Part shown: piece by piece, positions 15,669 through 24,326 of the stretch
Numbering within the stretch: the first letter of the stretch is position 1
How the letters are laid out: the number at the start of each line of letters is the position of its first letter
NCBI GenBank assembly: GCA_018061105.1
Contig: JAGOUU010000013.1
Coordinates: 1-36,714 of the forward strand
Reading direction: 5' to 3'
Source: Gammaproteobacteria bacterium
Lineage (GTDB): Bacteria; Pseudomonadota; Gammaproteobacteria; JAGOUU01
Length of the DNA stretch: 36,714 bases
Position numbers and translations under genes: made by a program
The notes under the pieces: generated by a model
Databases searched by the model: none
What the model saw: the letters and a program-made list of their open reading frames with translations, nothing else
What the model was told of the DNA's origin: nothing

Positions 15669-16784
15669 TTATAATTTTTTAGCTCGTTGATCTACCTTTG
15701 AGTACTCTTTTTTAATTTTTTCACTTAATACATAGGCTGCTAATGCATAGTTTTGACTAATGTTATATCGAGTAATAACATAGAAATTATTAAAACCTAA
15801 TCTATATTCTTTACTTATGTGAGTTACATTGGTTTTTTTAGACTTTTCTATTTCAAAACTCAGTAGACTAGCCGTTAAGTTCTCAAAATTATTTTTAACT
15901 TCTGATTTATTTTTGTGTGTAGTTTGAGATTGATTTTTAGATTTGACCGGAGAGACTACTGCTCCTAGTTTTGTTAATTTTTTAACTGTAAGTTCTGGTT
16001 TTAATTTATCAATATGTTGTTCGATTAATTTATAATTTTTAGGTTTAATTTTATTAATACTAACTTTAGTTGTAATAGGAGCGTCTTTTTGCCAGCCGTG
16101 TTTATTTAAAAAGTTCCCGACACTACCAATAGCATCGTCTATGTTATTTAATAAATCACGGTGACCAGAATTACTAAAGTCTACTGCAAAATTTCTAATA
16201 CTACTTGAAATAAATTGCGGATACCCCATCGCCCCAGCGTAAGAGCCATAGTAATTTCTAGGATCGGTATGTTCTTCATGAGTATAAACTAAGAAATGCT
16301 CTAACTCAGATCTAAAAAAATTGGCTCTAGGTGGATAGTAAAAAGCCAAAGTTGCTAAAGTATCTAGTACAGGAAACCTACCTTTATTTTGGCCATAAGA
16401 GGTTTCTATGCCTATGAGAGCAACAATGATTTCTGGTGGAACACCAAATTCTTTATGGGCACGCTCAAGCGTTTTAGCATTTTCTTGCCAAAATTTAACG
16501 CCATTTTTGACACGCAGATCCTTAACAAGTAAATTTTCATATTTATACCAGGGTAATTTTTCGGCAGGTTTTTGAATAGCTTGGATTACATTTGGCTGAT
16601 ATTTTGCTTTATAGAGAAATTCTTTAAGATCAGTATCGTCTAAATTATATTTATCTACCATGTAAGTAATAAAATTATCTACATCAGGTCCAGAAATGTA
16701 AGTGTCATCAGCAGTTTTTATTTCTGCCGCTGAATAAGATAAGTTTAGGCTTAGCAATAATAAAACAAAAATTTTCTTTAACAT
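15669..16784 (-). CDS. mltB: Lytic murein transglycosylase B
   Basis: Periplasmic enzyme that cleaves the MurNAc-GlcNAc bond of peptidoglycan with 1,6-anhydro product formation. The catalytic Glu lies in IGIETSYGQ (E127), followed by LDTLATLAFYYPPRA and GSYAGAMGYPQF, the MltB family core. The signal peptide ends around SYSA-AE and has no lipobox cysteine, so unlike E. coli MltB this form looks soluble, or held by its partners. A Lys-rich linker around residues 270-300 separates the catalytic core from the C-terminal segment. It heads the mltB-rlpA-pgi run. Confidence 0.93.
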   Translation of the reverse strand: MLKKIFVLLLLSLNLSYSAAEIKTADDTYISGPDVDNFITYMVDKYNLDDTDLKEFLYKAKYQPNVIQAIQKPAEKLPWYKYENLLVKDLRVKNGVKFWQENAKTLERAHKEFGVPPEIIVALIGIETSYGQNKGRFPVLDTLATLAFYYPPRANFFRSELEHFLVYTHEEHTDPRNYYGSYAGAMGYPQFISSSIRNFAVDFSNSGHRDLLNNIDDAIGSVGNFLNKHGWQKDAPITTKVSINKIKPKNYKLIEQHIDKLKPELTVKKLTKLGAVVSPVKSKNQSQTTHKNKSEVKNNFENLTASLLSFEIEKSKKTNVTHISKEYRLGFNNFYVITRYNISQNYALAAYVLSEKIKKEYSKVDQRAKKL

Positions 16785-16942
16785 AATGATTTAATAAATA
16801 CAAATATTTTATCGATCATATAATATTCTGCCAAAATTAAATAGACTATGCTCAACTAAACTTAATTATAGCTTAACAAGCTCTTGCAAGTTTATATGTG
16901 TTGGTATACAGTAATCATCTGACTTATAGTCTTAATATAATT

Positions 16943-17431
16943 ATGACGATCCCACAAATTCAGAATCCAAAAATGACCCATCAGCGGGCTAAAATATTAT
17001 TAGGCTTGATACAGCATAATAAATCTAAATTTAACCAGAAAGAACTTTCTTTGGCTTTTCGTAAGAAATCGCTGTTAGTTCATCCAGATAGGAACAGAGA
17101 CAACCCTCAAGCCACACAAGCCTTTCAAGAATTAGTAGAGGCAAAAGATTATTTAATTAAAGATATTAAAATTAAAGTAATTATTCGTGGTTTTGGAGCT
17201 GCTTGTCTGATTCTTGGATTGGCTATACTAAGTCTATCAGTAGTTGCATTTATTTTTGCTGCAAAAATGCCAATATTACTTACTACTTTGGGAGTTCTGG
17301 GTATTTTGGTATCAGTTTTATTTCTGGGCGTAGGATTAATAGCTTTTTCATATGGGCAGGGGTTATTGCCTGAGCCGCGCGAGTTTTCTAATAATCTATC
17401 TAAGCCATCAAATCTAAAATTAACGTATTAA
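16943..17431 (+). CDS. J-domain protein with two transmembrane helices
   Basis: DnaJ-type co-chaperone domain at the N-terminus: about residues 13-72 with the essential HPD tripeptide at 47-49 in LLVHPDRNRDNP. Two C-terminal hydrophobic helices follow (about 82-107 and 110-136), then a short polar tail. No Gly/Phe region, zinc finger or substrate-binding domain is present, so this is a minimal class-C J protein that would recruit DnaK to a membrane. The frame can extend upstream to a GTG at 16898, but the ATG at 16943 removes an atypical extension; neither has a good ribosome-binding site. It is on the opposite strand to, and interrupts, the mltB/rodA gene block, and its last 4 bp overlap the rodA stop. 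Confidence 0.8.
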   Translation: MTIPQIQNPKMTHQRAKILLGLIQHNKSKFNQKELSLAFRKKSLLVHPDRNRDNPQATQAFQELVEAKDYLIKDIKIKVIIRGFGAACLILGLAILSLSVVAFIFAAKMPILLTTLGVLGILVSVLFLGVGLIAFSYGQGLLPEPREFSNNLSKPSNLKLTY

Positions 17432-18585
17432 GAATTCAGTAATTTTCGATGGCTTTTGATCGACATTATAATACCAAAAGTTGCCATAATAGTTACCATA
17501 GATGTTCCACCATAGCTGACTAAGGGCAATGGCAAACCTACAACTGGGAGCATACCTGATACCATGCCTATATTAATAAAAATATAAATAAAAAATGCCA
17601 TTGTTAAGCTTCCTGCGGATAAGCGTGAAAAAGTATCTTGGGCACTGGTGCTGATATCTAAGCAGCGTAAAATAATTAAAGTGTATAAAATTAATAAAAC
17701 TATAGCGCCAACAAGACCAAATTCTTCACCTAAGACAGCAAAAATAAAGTCAGTAGTTTTTTCTGGTAAAAATTGTAAATGAGCTTGCGAGCCTTGAAGC
17801 CACCCTTTGCCAAATATGCCACCGGAGCCAATAGCTATTTTAGATTGTAAAATATGATAACCACTGCCTAGTGGATCTTGTTCGGGGTACAAAAAAGTTA
17901 AAATTCTTTTCTTTTGATAATCATGTAAAAAATACCATAAGACAGGTAAAGTTGACAAAGTTCCAATAGTAGCAAATATAATCATCCTCCATCTGATTCC
18001 AGCAAAGAATAAAACAAAGACACCACTGGCTGCTATTAACAAAGCCGTGCCTAAATCGGGCTGTTTTGCTATGAGTAAAACAGGAAAAATAATAATTAAT
18101 CCGGCTACTAAAATATGGATTAATTTTAGTGGCAAATCTTTATTGCTAAAATAGCTGGCGAGTAATAACGGACAAGCTATTTTTAATAATTCAGATGGTT
18201 GAAATTTAAATATTCCAAAGCCTAACCAACGTTGTGCACCTTTACCCGTGTGTCCGACAAATAAAGTAGCTAATAATAGTAAGACACCAATAGCATAGGC
18301 CCAAGGTGCCCAGGCTTTATAATATCTTGGTGGAATCTGTGCCAGGCCAACCATGAGCATACTTGCTAAGAAAATATGGAGTACTCGACGCTCAACTATG
18401 ATAATATTTGCTGAGCTTGCGCTATATAAAATAAATAAAGCATAAAATAATACGACGGCTATAAGAGCTAATAAAATGGGATCTAAATGAAATCGCTGAA
18501 AGATACTATCATTATGATATCTTGTTTTATAATTTCTTGATGCTGAGCTTTTACTGCTAGCTTTAGACGGTGATATATTGATCAT
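17428..18585 (-). CDS. rodA: Rod-shape-determining peptidoglycan polymerase RodA
   Basis: SEDS-family glycosyltransferase that polymerises lipid II during cell elongation in complex with PBP2. Ten hydrophobic segments are visible, with family signatures GAQRWLGFGIFKFQPSE, AKQPDLGTAL, FAVLGEEFGLVG and VGLPLPLVSYGG. 385 residues; a Ser/Lys-rich N-terminal tail of about 25 residues precedes the first helix. It begins 8 bp after mrdA. Its 3' end overlaps the convergent J-domain gene by 4 bp. Confidence 0.96.
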   Translation of the reverse strand: MINISPSKASSKSSASRNYKTRYHNDSIFQRFHLDPILLALIAVVLFYALFILYSASSANIIIVERRVLHIFLASMLMVGLAQIPPRYYKAWAPWAYAIGVLLLLATLFVGHTGKGAQRWLGFGIFKFQPSELLKIACPLLLASYFSNKDLPLKLIHILVAGLIIIFPVLLIAKQPDLGTALLIAASGVFVLFFAGIRWRMIIFATIGTLSTLPVLWYFLHDYQKKRILTFLYPEQDPLGSGYHILQSKIAIGSGGIFGKGWLQGSQAHLQFLPEKTTDFIFAVLGEEFGLVGAIVLLILYTLIILRCLDISTSAQDTFSRLSAGSLTMAFFIYIFINIGMVSGMLPVVGLPLPLVSYGGTSMVTIMATFGIIMSIKSHRKLLNS

Positions 18586-18593
18586 ATTATTTG

Positions 18594-20624
18594 TTAATCA
18601 TTCATTAAATCTTCTTCAGTTGGTTCTGGGTATTTTGGAAGATATTTCTCAAAATTAAAATTATCAGGGTTTTCATGTTCATCTGAGCTCTCAGGATCAT
18701 GAGAATCATTAGGGTTTTTCCACTCATTTGCTTGCGTATTTGAATTAGGATCAGTATCAGGCCCTTGAGTATTTTGGTTTTTTATTGCTTGAATTTTTGC
18801 TTTCATCTCAGGGGTTTCTAATAAATAATAATCCATCATCTTTCTAGCGACTAATTTAGGCGTAGGCATAGTTTCACCTGCGTTTTCTATAATAACTCCA
18901 ATGGCTATTTCTGGAGCTTCGGCAGGGGCAAAGGCCATAAAAAGCTTATGATCCATTAAATGGGCCTTACTGCCGCTTTTCTCCAAAGCTACAACTTGGG
19001 AGGTACCAGTTTTGCCGGCGATAGTATATAGTTCCGGATAACGAATAGCTTGTGCTGTACCTTCAGTAATAACACCCTGCATGGCACTAATCACCATTTC
19101 TAAAGCTTCTGGGTGGCTCGCCATAACAGTGTCAGCAGATTGTGGCTGATAACGTACAAAATCTAGATTAGGAGTTCTTTTTTGCAGTAATAAATGTGGC
19201 GTTGTGTTAACACCTCGAGCAGCAATAATACTTGCTGCTTGGGCTAATTGCATAGGGGTCACTAATAAATAACCTTGGCCAATACCAATGTTAATAGTTT
19301 CACCTGGGTACCAGGATTCTTTACGCACTTGAGATTTCCAAGCTCTTGAAGGCACTAAGCCAGGAAGTTCGTCACTGATGTCTATATTAGTTTTTGTACC
19401 GTAATTAAATTGTTTAAAAATATATTCGAGATTATCTATGCCTAAAGCTTTAGCAACATTGTAAAAATATACGTCACAAGACTGGATGATAGCTTTTCTA
19501 AGATTGACATAACCATGGCCTGAATGTTTCCAGCAGTGATACGTATGTCTATCACCCTCTAGGTTAAAATAACCAGGATCATATATTTCATGATTTGGAT
19601 CAATAGTATTAGTCATGAGACCTTGCATTGAAGTAAGAGGCTTAACGGTCGAACCGGGTGGGTATAAACCTCGAATAGATCTGTTATACAATGGCTTGTT
19701 AGGATCAACTTGTAGTTTTTTGTACTCTGCGGCGGGGATCCCAGACACAAATAAATTTGGATCGTAGCCTGGTGAGCTTGCTAAGGCTAATACTTCGCCG
19801 TTATTAGGATTTATAGCCACGACCGAGCCGCGTTTACCCTCAAGAAGTTTTAGGGCCAGCTTTTGCAGATTAATATCAATAGTTAAATAAAGATCATTGC
19901 CCGGTACTGGCAGATGTTGTTGTAATACTTTATTAATTCTGCCCCTGGCATTAATCTCAGCTTCTTGACGACCGACTTGGCCATGAAGTTCGTCTTCGTA
20001 AAACTTTTCTATACCTAGCTTGCCAATATATTGCGTATCAGCATAATTCTCTTGATCAATAGTTTCGAGCTCTTGATCATTAATTCTACCGACGTAGCCA
20101 AGAACATGGACAAGATCTTCTTTGTAGGGGTAATGTCTTACTAGCTTGGCAGCCATTTCAACTCCTGGAAAATTATGACGGTTGACGGCAAATACTGCCA
20201 TATCTTTTTCAGTAAGATTGACTTTAATAGGTACGCCAGAACGGCTATAACCACGTTTTAATAAATCATAGAATTTTTGCTCATCGGCTTCTGTAATAGG
20301 AATAATTTTATTAAGCGCGCCAATAGTTTCTTTGAGGTTTTTAATTTGATGAAGATTAAGCTCAAGTTCAAAGATAGCTTTATTCTCAGCTAAAATAACT
20401 CCGTTGCGATCATAGATAAGCCCGCGGTTAGGGGCTATTGGTAGCAGATTGATTCTGTTGTTTTTAGAAAAGGCGCTATAGCGGTCGAACTGTAAAACCT
20501 GTAACTTAAATAAGTGGACGATCAGGGCAAAAAAAGCAATAATAATAAATACAATAGCAGTATTTGAACGATTGGTGTGAAGCTGCTGTTCTTTATAGTG
20601 ATTTTTAATGTTAATGCCAGTCAT
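18594..20624 (-). CDS. mrdA: Penicillin-binding protein 2 (elongasome transpeptidase)
   Basis: Inner-membrane class B PBP that crosslinks peptidoglycan in the lateral wall with RodA. One N-terminal transmembrane helix (about 22-42) precedes a pedestal region and the transpeptidase domain with the active-site tetrad PPGSTVKP (S325, K328), SCD (382-384) and KTGTS (538-542). 676 residues is longer than the roughly 630 of E. coli. The excess is an acidic, Asn/Asp/Pro-rich tail after residue 615 that is probably disordered and periplasmic. rodA follows after 8 bp. Confidence 0.97.
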   Translation of the reverse strand: MTGINIKNHYKEQQLHTNRSNTAIVFIIIAFFALIVHLFKLQVLQFDRYSAFSKNNRINLLPIAPNRGLIYDRNGVILAENKAIFELELNLHQIKNLKETIGALNKIIPITEADEQKFYDLLKRGYSRSGVPIKVNLTEKDMAVFAVNRHNFPGVEMAAKLVRHYPYKEDLVHVLGYVGRINDQELETIDQENYADTQYIGKLGIEKFYEDELHGQVGRQEAEINARGRINKVLQQHLPVPGNDLYLTIDINLQKLALKLLEGKRGSVVAINPNNGEVLALASSPGYDPNLFVSGIPAAEYKKLQVDPNKPLYNRSIRGLYPPGSTVKPLTSMQGLMTNTIDPNHEIYDPGYFNLEGDRHTYHCWKHSGHGYVNLRKAIIQSCDVYFYNVAKALGIDNLEYIFKQFNYGTKTNIDISDELPGLVPSRAWKSQVRKESWYPGETINIGIGQGYLLVTPMQLAQAASIIAARGVNTTPHLLLQKRTPNLDFVRYQPQSADTVMASHPEALEMVISAMQGVITEGTAQAIRYPELYTIAGKTGTSQVVALEKSGSKAHLMDHKLFMAFAPAEAPEIAIGVIIENAGETMPTPKLVARKMMDYYLLETPEMKAKIQAIKNQNTQGPDTDPNSNTQANEWKNPNDSHDPESSDEHENPDNFNFEKYLPKYPEPTEEDLMND

Positions 20625-20645
20625 TCAGTAAACCAAAAATGTAAT

Positions 20646-20669
20646 CTTAATCTAATTCTTAATCTAATT
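20646..20669. repeat. 12-bp direct repeat upstream of mrdA
   Basis: Two exact adjacent copies of cttaatctaatt lie 22 bp upstream of the mrdA start codon, in the 105-bp gap after rlmH. They could be part of an mrdA promoter or simply slippage-derived; nothing ties them to a regulator. Confidence 0.5.
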
Positions 20670-20729
20670 AGGCATATTATATATAGTATAATGTATATAA
20701 TAGCATTATTGTGGGCTTTATTATAATAC

Positions 20730-21197
20730 TTATTTGTGATAGGGGTGATGGTTTAAAATAGCAAAAGCACGATATAATTGCTCTGTTAGTACTACTCTTG
20801 CTATAGGATGGGGTAAAGTAAGCTTAGACAACGAGATTTGATCATTGGCTCTGTGATAACAATCTGTAGCAAAGCCATCTGGACCGCCGATAACGAGATA
20901 AATATTTTTTGAAGTAACTCTAAGATTATTAATATATTCTGCAAAACCTTCGGAAGAAAACTGCCTGCCTCGTGAATCTAATAAAACCAAGTAGTCTGAT
21001 TGGGTCAACTTATCTAAGATAGCTTTGCTTTCTTGCTTTTTTGCATCTTCCGGGTTGCTAGTTTTCGTGCGCTTTCCTAAAGGCAAGGTAATTAAATTAA
21101 GCCGGCAAAAGCTTTGTAAGCGTTGGGCATATTCAGAATAAGCCGAATCGACCCAATCAGGCATTTTAGTCCCAATAGTAATAATATTGATATTCAT
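20730..21197 (-). CDS. rlmH: 23S rRNA (pseudouridine1915-N3)-methyltransferase RlmH
   Basis: SPOUT-class methyltransferase that modifies pseudouridine 1915 in helix 69 of 23S rRNA. The 155-residue length, opening MNINIITIGTKMPDWV, the knot region LVIGGPDGFA and C-terminal HHPYHK are diagnostic. It lies 19 bp downstream of rsfS, the usual gammaproteobacterial pairing. Confidence 0.96.
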   Translation of the reverse strand: MNINIITIGTKMPDWVDSAYSEYAQRLQSFCRLNLITLPLGKRTKTSNPEDAKKQESKAILDKLTQSDYLVLLDSRGRQFSSEGFAEYINNLRVTSKNIYLVIGGPDGFATDCYHRANDQISLSKLTLPHPIARVVLTEQLYRAFAILNHHPYHK

Positions 21198-21216
21198 AAA
21201 TATTGAATAAATATTA

Positions 21217-21579
21217 TTATTTACATTGGTTAGAGCTAGAGCGTTCTGTTATGACTGGCACATTTCCCCATAATGCTTCAAGATTGTAAAAATCTCTCGT
21301 GTCTTGTTGCATGATATGGACTATTATATCGCCAATATCAACTAGTACCCATTCTGATGTATTTAGGCCTTCTACGCCCAGAGGTTGCAAATAGTTTTTT
21401 TTAAGTTCAGCTACTAAGTTATTTGCTATTGAATTAACATGTCGGTTAGATCGACCACTGCATAGGATCATCCGATCAGCAATGCTAGTCATGCCTTCTA
21501 CATTTAGAACTTTAATATTAATGCCTTTGAGATCATCGAGGATTGTTACAACTAAGCTTTCAGTTTGCGAAAGGTTCAT
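21217..21579 (-). CDS. rsfS: Ribosomal silencing factor RsfS
   Basis: Binds ribosomal protein uL14 and blocks subunit joining when nutrients are scarce. The 120-residue protein shows the family's segments DRMILCSGRSNRHVNSIANN, WVLVDIGDIIVHIM and the closing RDFYNLEALWG. It lies between nadD (86 bp upstream) and rlmH, as in many gammaproteobacteria. Confidence 0.96.
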   Translation of the reverse strand: MNLSQTESLVVTILDDLKGINIKVLNVEGMTSIADRMILCSGRSNRHVNSIANNLVAELKKNYLQPLGVEGLNTSEWVLVDIGDIIVHIMQQDTRDFYNLEALWGNVPVITERSSSNQCK

Positions 21580-21665
21580 ATGTTAGCTATTGCCCTTAAT
21601 TAAGTTTAATTAATTTAAATAAAATAAGCGAGATTATATACTAGAATTTGGCACTAATATATAAC

Positions 21666-22400
21666 TCATCTATATAAATTGTTTTTTAAAATATAATCAA
21701 GAACTGTAATAGGAAGGTAATTTTTCAAATTATTTTTTATCTCCTGAGTTGATAACCCTTTGTTTTTAAATTGTTTAATTAAATCTCTAATCATTGTCGC
21801 CGATATGTTTATCATGGGATTATCTAATAAAATAACAGCTCCATATATATTATTATTAGTTAATTTTTTTGATTCCTCTAGTGAAATAACATGCTTTTGT
21901 AAATAAATATTGGACCAGTCTGATTGATCTAATTGATCTAATTGATCTGGTTGATTTAATTTATTATCAATTTGATTTAAGACGCGGTTTAAAACAATAA
22001 AATTACAAGAAGTTAATATTTGAGAAGAATTATGCCAGGTAGGTAGGCTATTAAAAGCATCTCGTCCGAGAATTAGCCATGGGACATGATCCGGATAACG
22101 AGTTTTTAAATATACAATAGTGTCTATTGTATAAGATGGTTGATTACTAGAGCGGTCAAGCTCACAGGTATTAATAATAAATGTATTTTTATTTATAGAA
22201 TTATTTATAGAATCTAGAGCAAGCTTTAACATAGCGAGCCGCTGTTCAGGCGTAGCACAAGCCTGGGTGCGGTGAGCTTGAGTATTGTTAGGGATAAATA
22301 TGATTTGCTCAAGGTTTAATTTGTCTAAGACATAGGTAGCTATTTGTAGATGCCCATTATGAATAGGGTCGAAAGTTCCACCTAGGATTGTTAAATGCAT
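21666..22400 (-). CDS. nadD: Nicotinate-nucleotide adenylyltransferase
   Basis: Adenylates nicotinate mononucleotide in NAD synthesis. The nucleotidyltransferase motif GGTFDPIHNGH is at residues 8-18, and the second motif ISATMIR lies near the C-terminus. The protein is 244 residues, about 30 more than E. coli NadD. The extra length includes an Asn/Gln/Asp/Leu-rich insertion around residues 140-160, encoded by 9-bp tandem repeats. The ribosome-binding region is preceded by a small hairpin (cgacacgaagcgtcg on the coding strand) in the gap after rph. Confidence 0.95.
   Translation of the reverse strand: MHLTILGGTFDPIHNGHLQIATYVLDKLNLEQIIFIPNNTQAHRTQACATPEQRLAMLKLALDSINNSINKNTFIINTCELDRSSNQPSYTIDTIVYLKTRYPDHVPWLILGRDAFNSLPTWHNSSQILTSCNFIVLNRVLNQIDNKLNQPDQLDQLDQSDWSNIYLQKHVISLEESKKLTNNNIYGAVILLDNPMINISATMIRDLIKQFKNKGLSTQEIKNNLKNYLPITVLDYILKNNLYR
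21924..21959 (-). repeat. 9-bp tandem repeat inside nadD
   Basis: Four adjacent copies, as read on the plus strand: ttgatctaa, ttgatctaa, ttgatctgg and ttgatttaa. They encode repeats of Leu-Asp-Gln / Pro-Asp-Gln on the reverse strand and stay in frame. Confidence 0.75.
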
Positions 22401-22439
22401 GTTTGCAGAGGCCCCCGACGCTTCGTGTCGATTCTCTTT

Positions 22440-23183
22440 TTACTCCGCTAATACTTTTTTCTGCAATAAGCTTAATTCTTTTGAGCCCTTTTCACCTAAA
22501 GCCAACAACTCTGGCAGCAAGCTTATTGGAATAGATCTATCTCCTTCAGCTGTGCCTTGAATTTCTATTAATTCTCCGAATTCGTCTATGACTAAATTCA
22601 TGTCCATGTCAGCATTTGAGTCTTCTATATAGTCTAAGTCTAAGATGGGCTCGTTTTTATATAAACCGACTGATACAGCCGAAACAGTTTTTATAATAGG
22701 GTTTTTTTTAAGAATTTTCTTACTGAGCAATTTATTTATAGCCAATATTAAGGCTACGCAGCCGCCAGTTATTGCTGCCGTTCTTGTACCACCGTCAGCT
22801 TGAATAACATCGCAGTCTATAAGAATAGTATGCTCACCCAGCTGTTTTAAATCAACACAAGCCCGTAAAGCTCGGCCTATAAGTCTTTGAATTTCTTGTG
22901 TACGACCAGATTGCTTGCCTTTTGCTGCTTCTCTTTCCATTCTACTGTGAGTAGATCGGGGTAACATACCATATTCAGCAGTGAGCCACCCTTGATTAGT
23001 GCCCTTTAAAAATTTTGGCACGGTGTCTTTTTGAAAAGTTGCCGTACATAGCACTTTTGTGTTACCAAAACTTACTAAAACTGAGCCCTCTGCATAGCAA
23101 GTGTAGTCTTTTTGAATGGAGATCTCACGTAACCTATTGTTTAATCTATTTTCGGCTCTGCTTACTTCTTTTAACTGCTGCAT
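22440..23183 (-). CDS. rph: Ribonuclease PH
   Basis: Phosphorolytic 3'-5' exoribonuclease that trims tRNA 3' ends and helps degrade structured RNA. 247 residues, with the PH core [17 protein letters not shown], the phosphate-binding region [15 protein letters not shown] and [19 protein letters not shown]. The C-terminal EIQGTAEGD is typical. It is divergent from gmk, with a 162-bp gap; the yicC gene often found beside rph in other gammaproteobacteria is absent. Confidence 0.97.
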   Translation of the reverse strand: MQQLKEVSRAENRLNNRLREISIQKDYTCYAEGSVLVSFGNTKVLCTATFQKDTVPKFLKGTNQGWLTAEYGMLPRSTHSRMEREAAKGKQSGRTQEIQRLIGRALRACVDLKQLGEHTILIDCDVIQADGGTRTAAITGGCVALILAINKLLSKKILKKNPIIKTVSAVSVGLYKNEPILDLDYIEDSNADMDMNLVIDEFGELIEIQGTAEGDRSIPISLLPELLALGEKGSKELSLLQKKVLAE

Positions 23184-23345
23184 TGGGTGGCTTCTCTATA
23201 ACTTAATGAATTTAATAACTAGACTTGTTAGTAATTAGGCTTTGCTGCATAATACTATGTTTAATACTGTTAATACGTTTAATATATTTAAACTACAATA
23301 TAATATACACTATTTCAGATTCAGAGTTAATCTAGATAGGCTTAC

Positions 23346-23975
23346 ATGATGAATAAAAAAGGTTGTTTAATCGTTATTGCTGCACCCTCAGGCGGTGGTA
23401 AAACTACTTTAGTTAATGCTTTGCTAAAAGCTATGCCTGATATTAAGCTATCAATTTCTCATACGACACGACCAATTCGTCCAGGTGAGCAAGACGGTAT
23501 AAATTATTATTTTGTTTCAGACCAAGATTTCAAGAAATTGCTTGATGAACGCGTTTTTCTGGAATACGCTAAAGTATATGATTATTTTTATGGCACTTCA
23601 AAAGTATGGGTTGAAGCAGAGCTAAACAAGGGCTCCAATATAATTCTGGAGCTTGATTGGCAGGGTGCGCGGCAAATTAAAGCGATGTTTGAACATGAGG
23701 CAAAGTTTATTTATTTATTGCCGCCATCGTTAAAGGCCCTACAAGAAAGACTGCGTCGTCGAGCGCAAGATCATCCAGAAGTCATTGAGCACAGATTAGC
23801 TCAAGCAAAAGAAGATATTTCTCATTATGATGAATTTGATTATCTAGTAGTCAATGAGAATTTGGAGCAGGCAGTAAACGATCTAGTAGCAATAATTACT
23901 AGTATTAGATTAGATATTAAACAACAAAAAAATAATTTGAAAAGTTTACTACGACAATTATTAGATAATTATTAG
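23346..23975 (+). CDS. gmk: Guanylate kinase
   Basis: Phosphorylates GMP to GDP, feeding GTP, dGTP and (p)ppGpp synthesis. The P-loop reads APSGGGKTTL (13-22), followed by the GMP-binding ISHTTRPIRPGEQDG segment and the lid with RLRRRAQDH. 209 residues. Two adjacent ATG codons (23346, 23349) are both usable. It opens the gmk-rpoZ-spoT-ridA unit. Confidence 0.97.
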   Translation: MMNKKGCLIVIAAPSGGGKTTLVNALLKAMPDIKLSISHTTRPIRPGEQDGINYYFVSDQDFKKLLDERVFLEYAKVYDYFYGTSKVWVEAELNKGSNIILELDWQGARQIKAMFEHEAKFIYLLPPSLKALQERLRRRAQDHPEVIEHRLAQAKEDISHYDEFDYLVVNENLEQAVNDLVAIITSIRLDIKQQKNNLKSLLRQLLDNY

Positions 23976-24007
23976 ATTAATTTAAATATTTTAGGGGGTG
24001 AGAAGTT

Positions 24008-24280
24008 ATGGCTAGAATCACGGTAGAAGATTGTTTGAAAAATGTTAGAAATCGTTTTGAATTAGTATTATTAGCATCAAAAAGAGCGCGTCAACTTGCT
24101 AGCGGCGAAGCAGAGCCAACAGTACCATGGGAAAATGATAAAGAGACTGTCGTAGCGTTACGTGAAATTGCAGCTGGAACCTTCACTGAAGAAGATTTAA
24201 TTAAGCAGCAAATTGAAGAGCAGCAGGAAAGAGCGATTCATGATAATCAGCATGAAAGTGGTATCACGGCGTTATATTAA
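24008..24280 (+). CDS. rpoZ: RNA polymerase omega subunit
   Basis: Assists assembly of core RNA polymerase and forms part of a ppGpp-binding site. The 90-residue protein begins [20 protein letters not shown] and has the conserved [11 protein letters not shown] segment. A strong ribosome-binding region (agggggtgag) precedes it, suggesting high expression. It lies 32 bp after gmk and 46 bp before spoT, the classical arrangement. Confidence 0.97.
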   Translation: MARITVEDCLKNVRNRFELVLLASKRARQLASGEAEPTVPWENDKETVVALREIAAGTFTEEDLIKQQIEEQQERAIHDNQHESGITALY

Positions 24281-24326
24281 TATTTTAAATATCTTAAATA
24301 TCTATGGATAGTAATTTGGAGCTTTA

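Noticed and set aside
22400-22440. Hairpin between rph and nadD as a terminator
   Set aside because: The stem is only 4-5 bp and no T-run follows on the coding strand; it is more likely part of the nadD leader.
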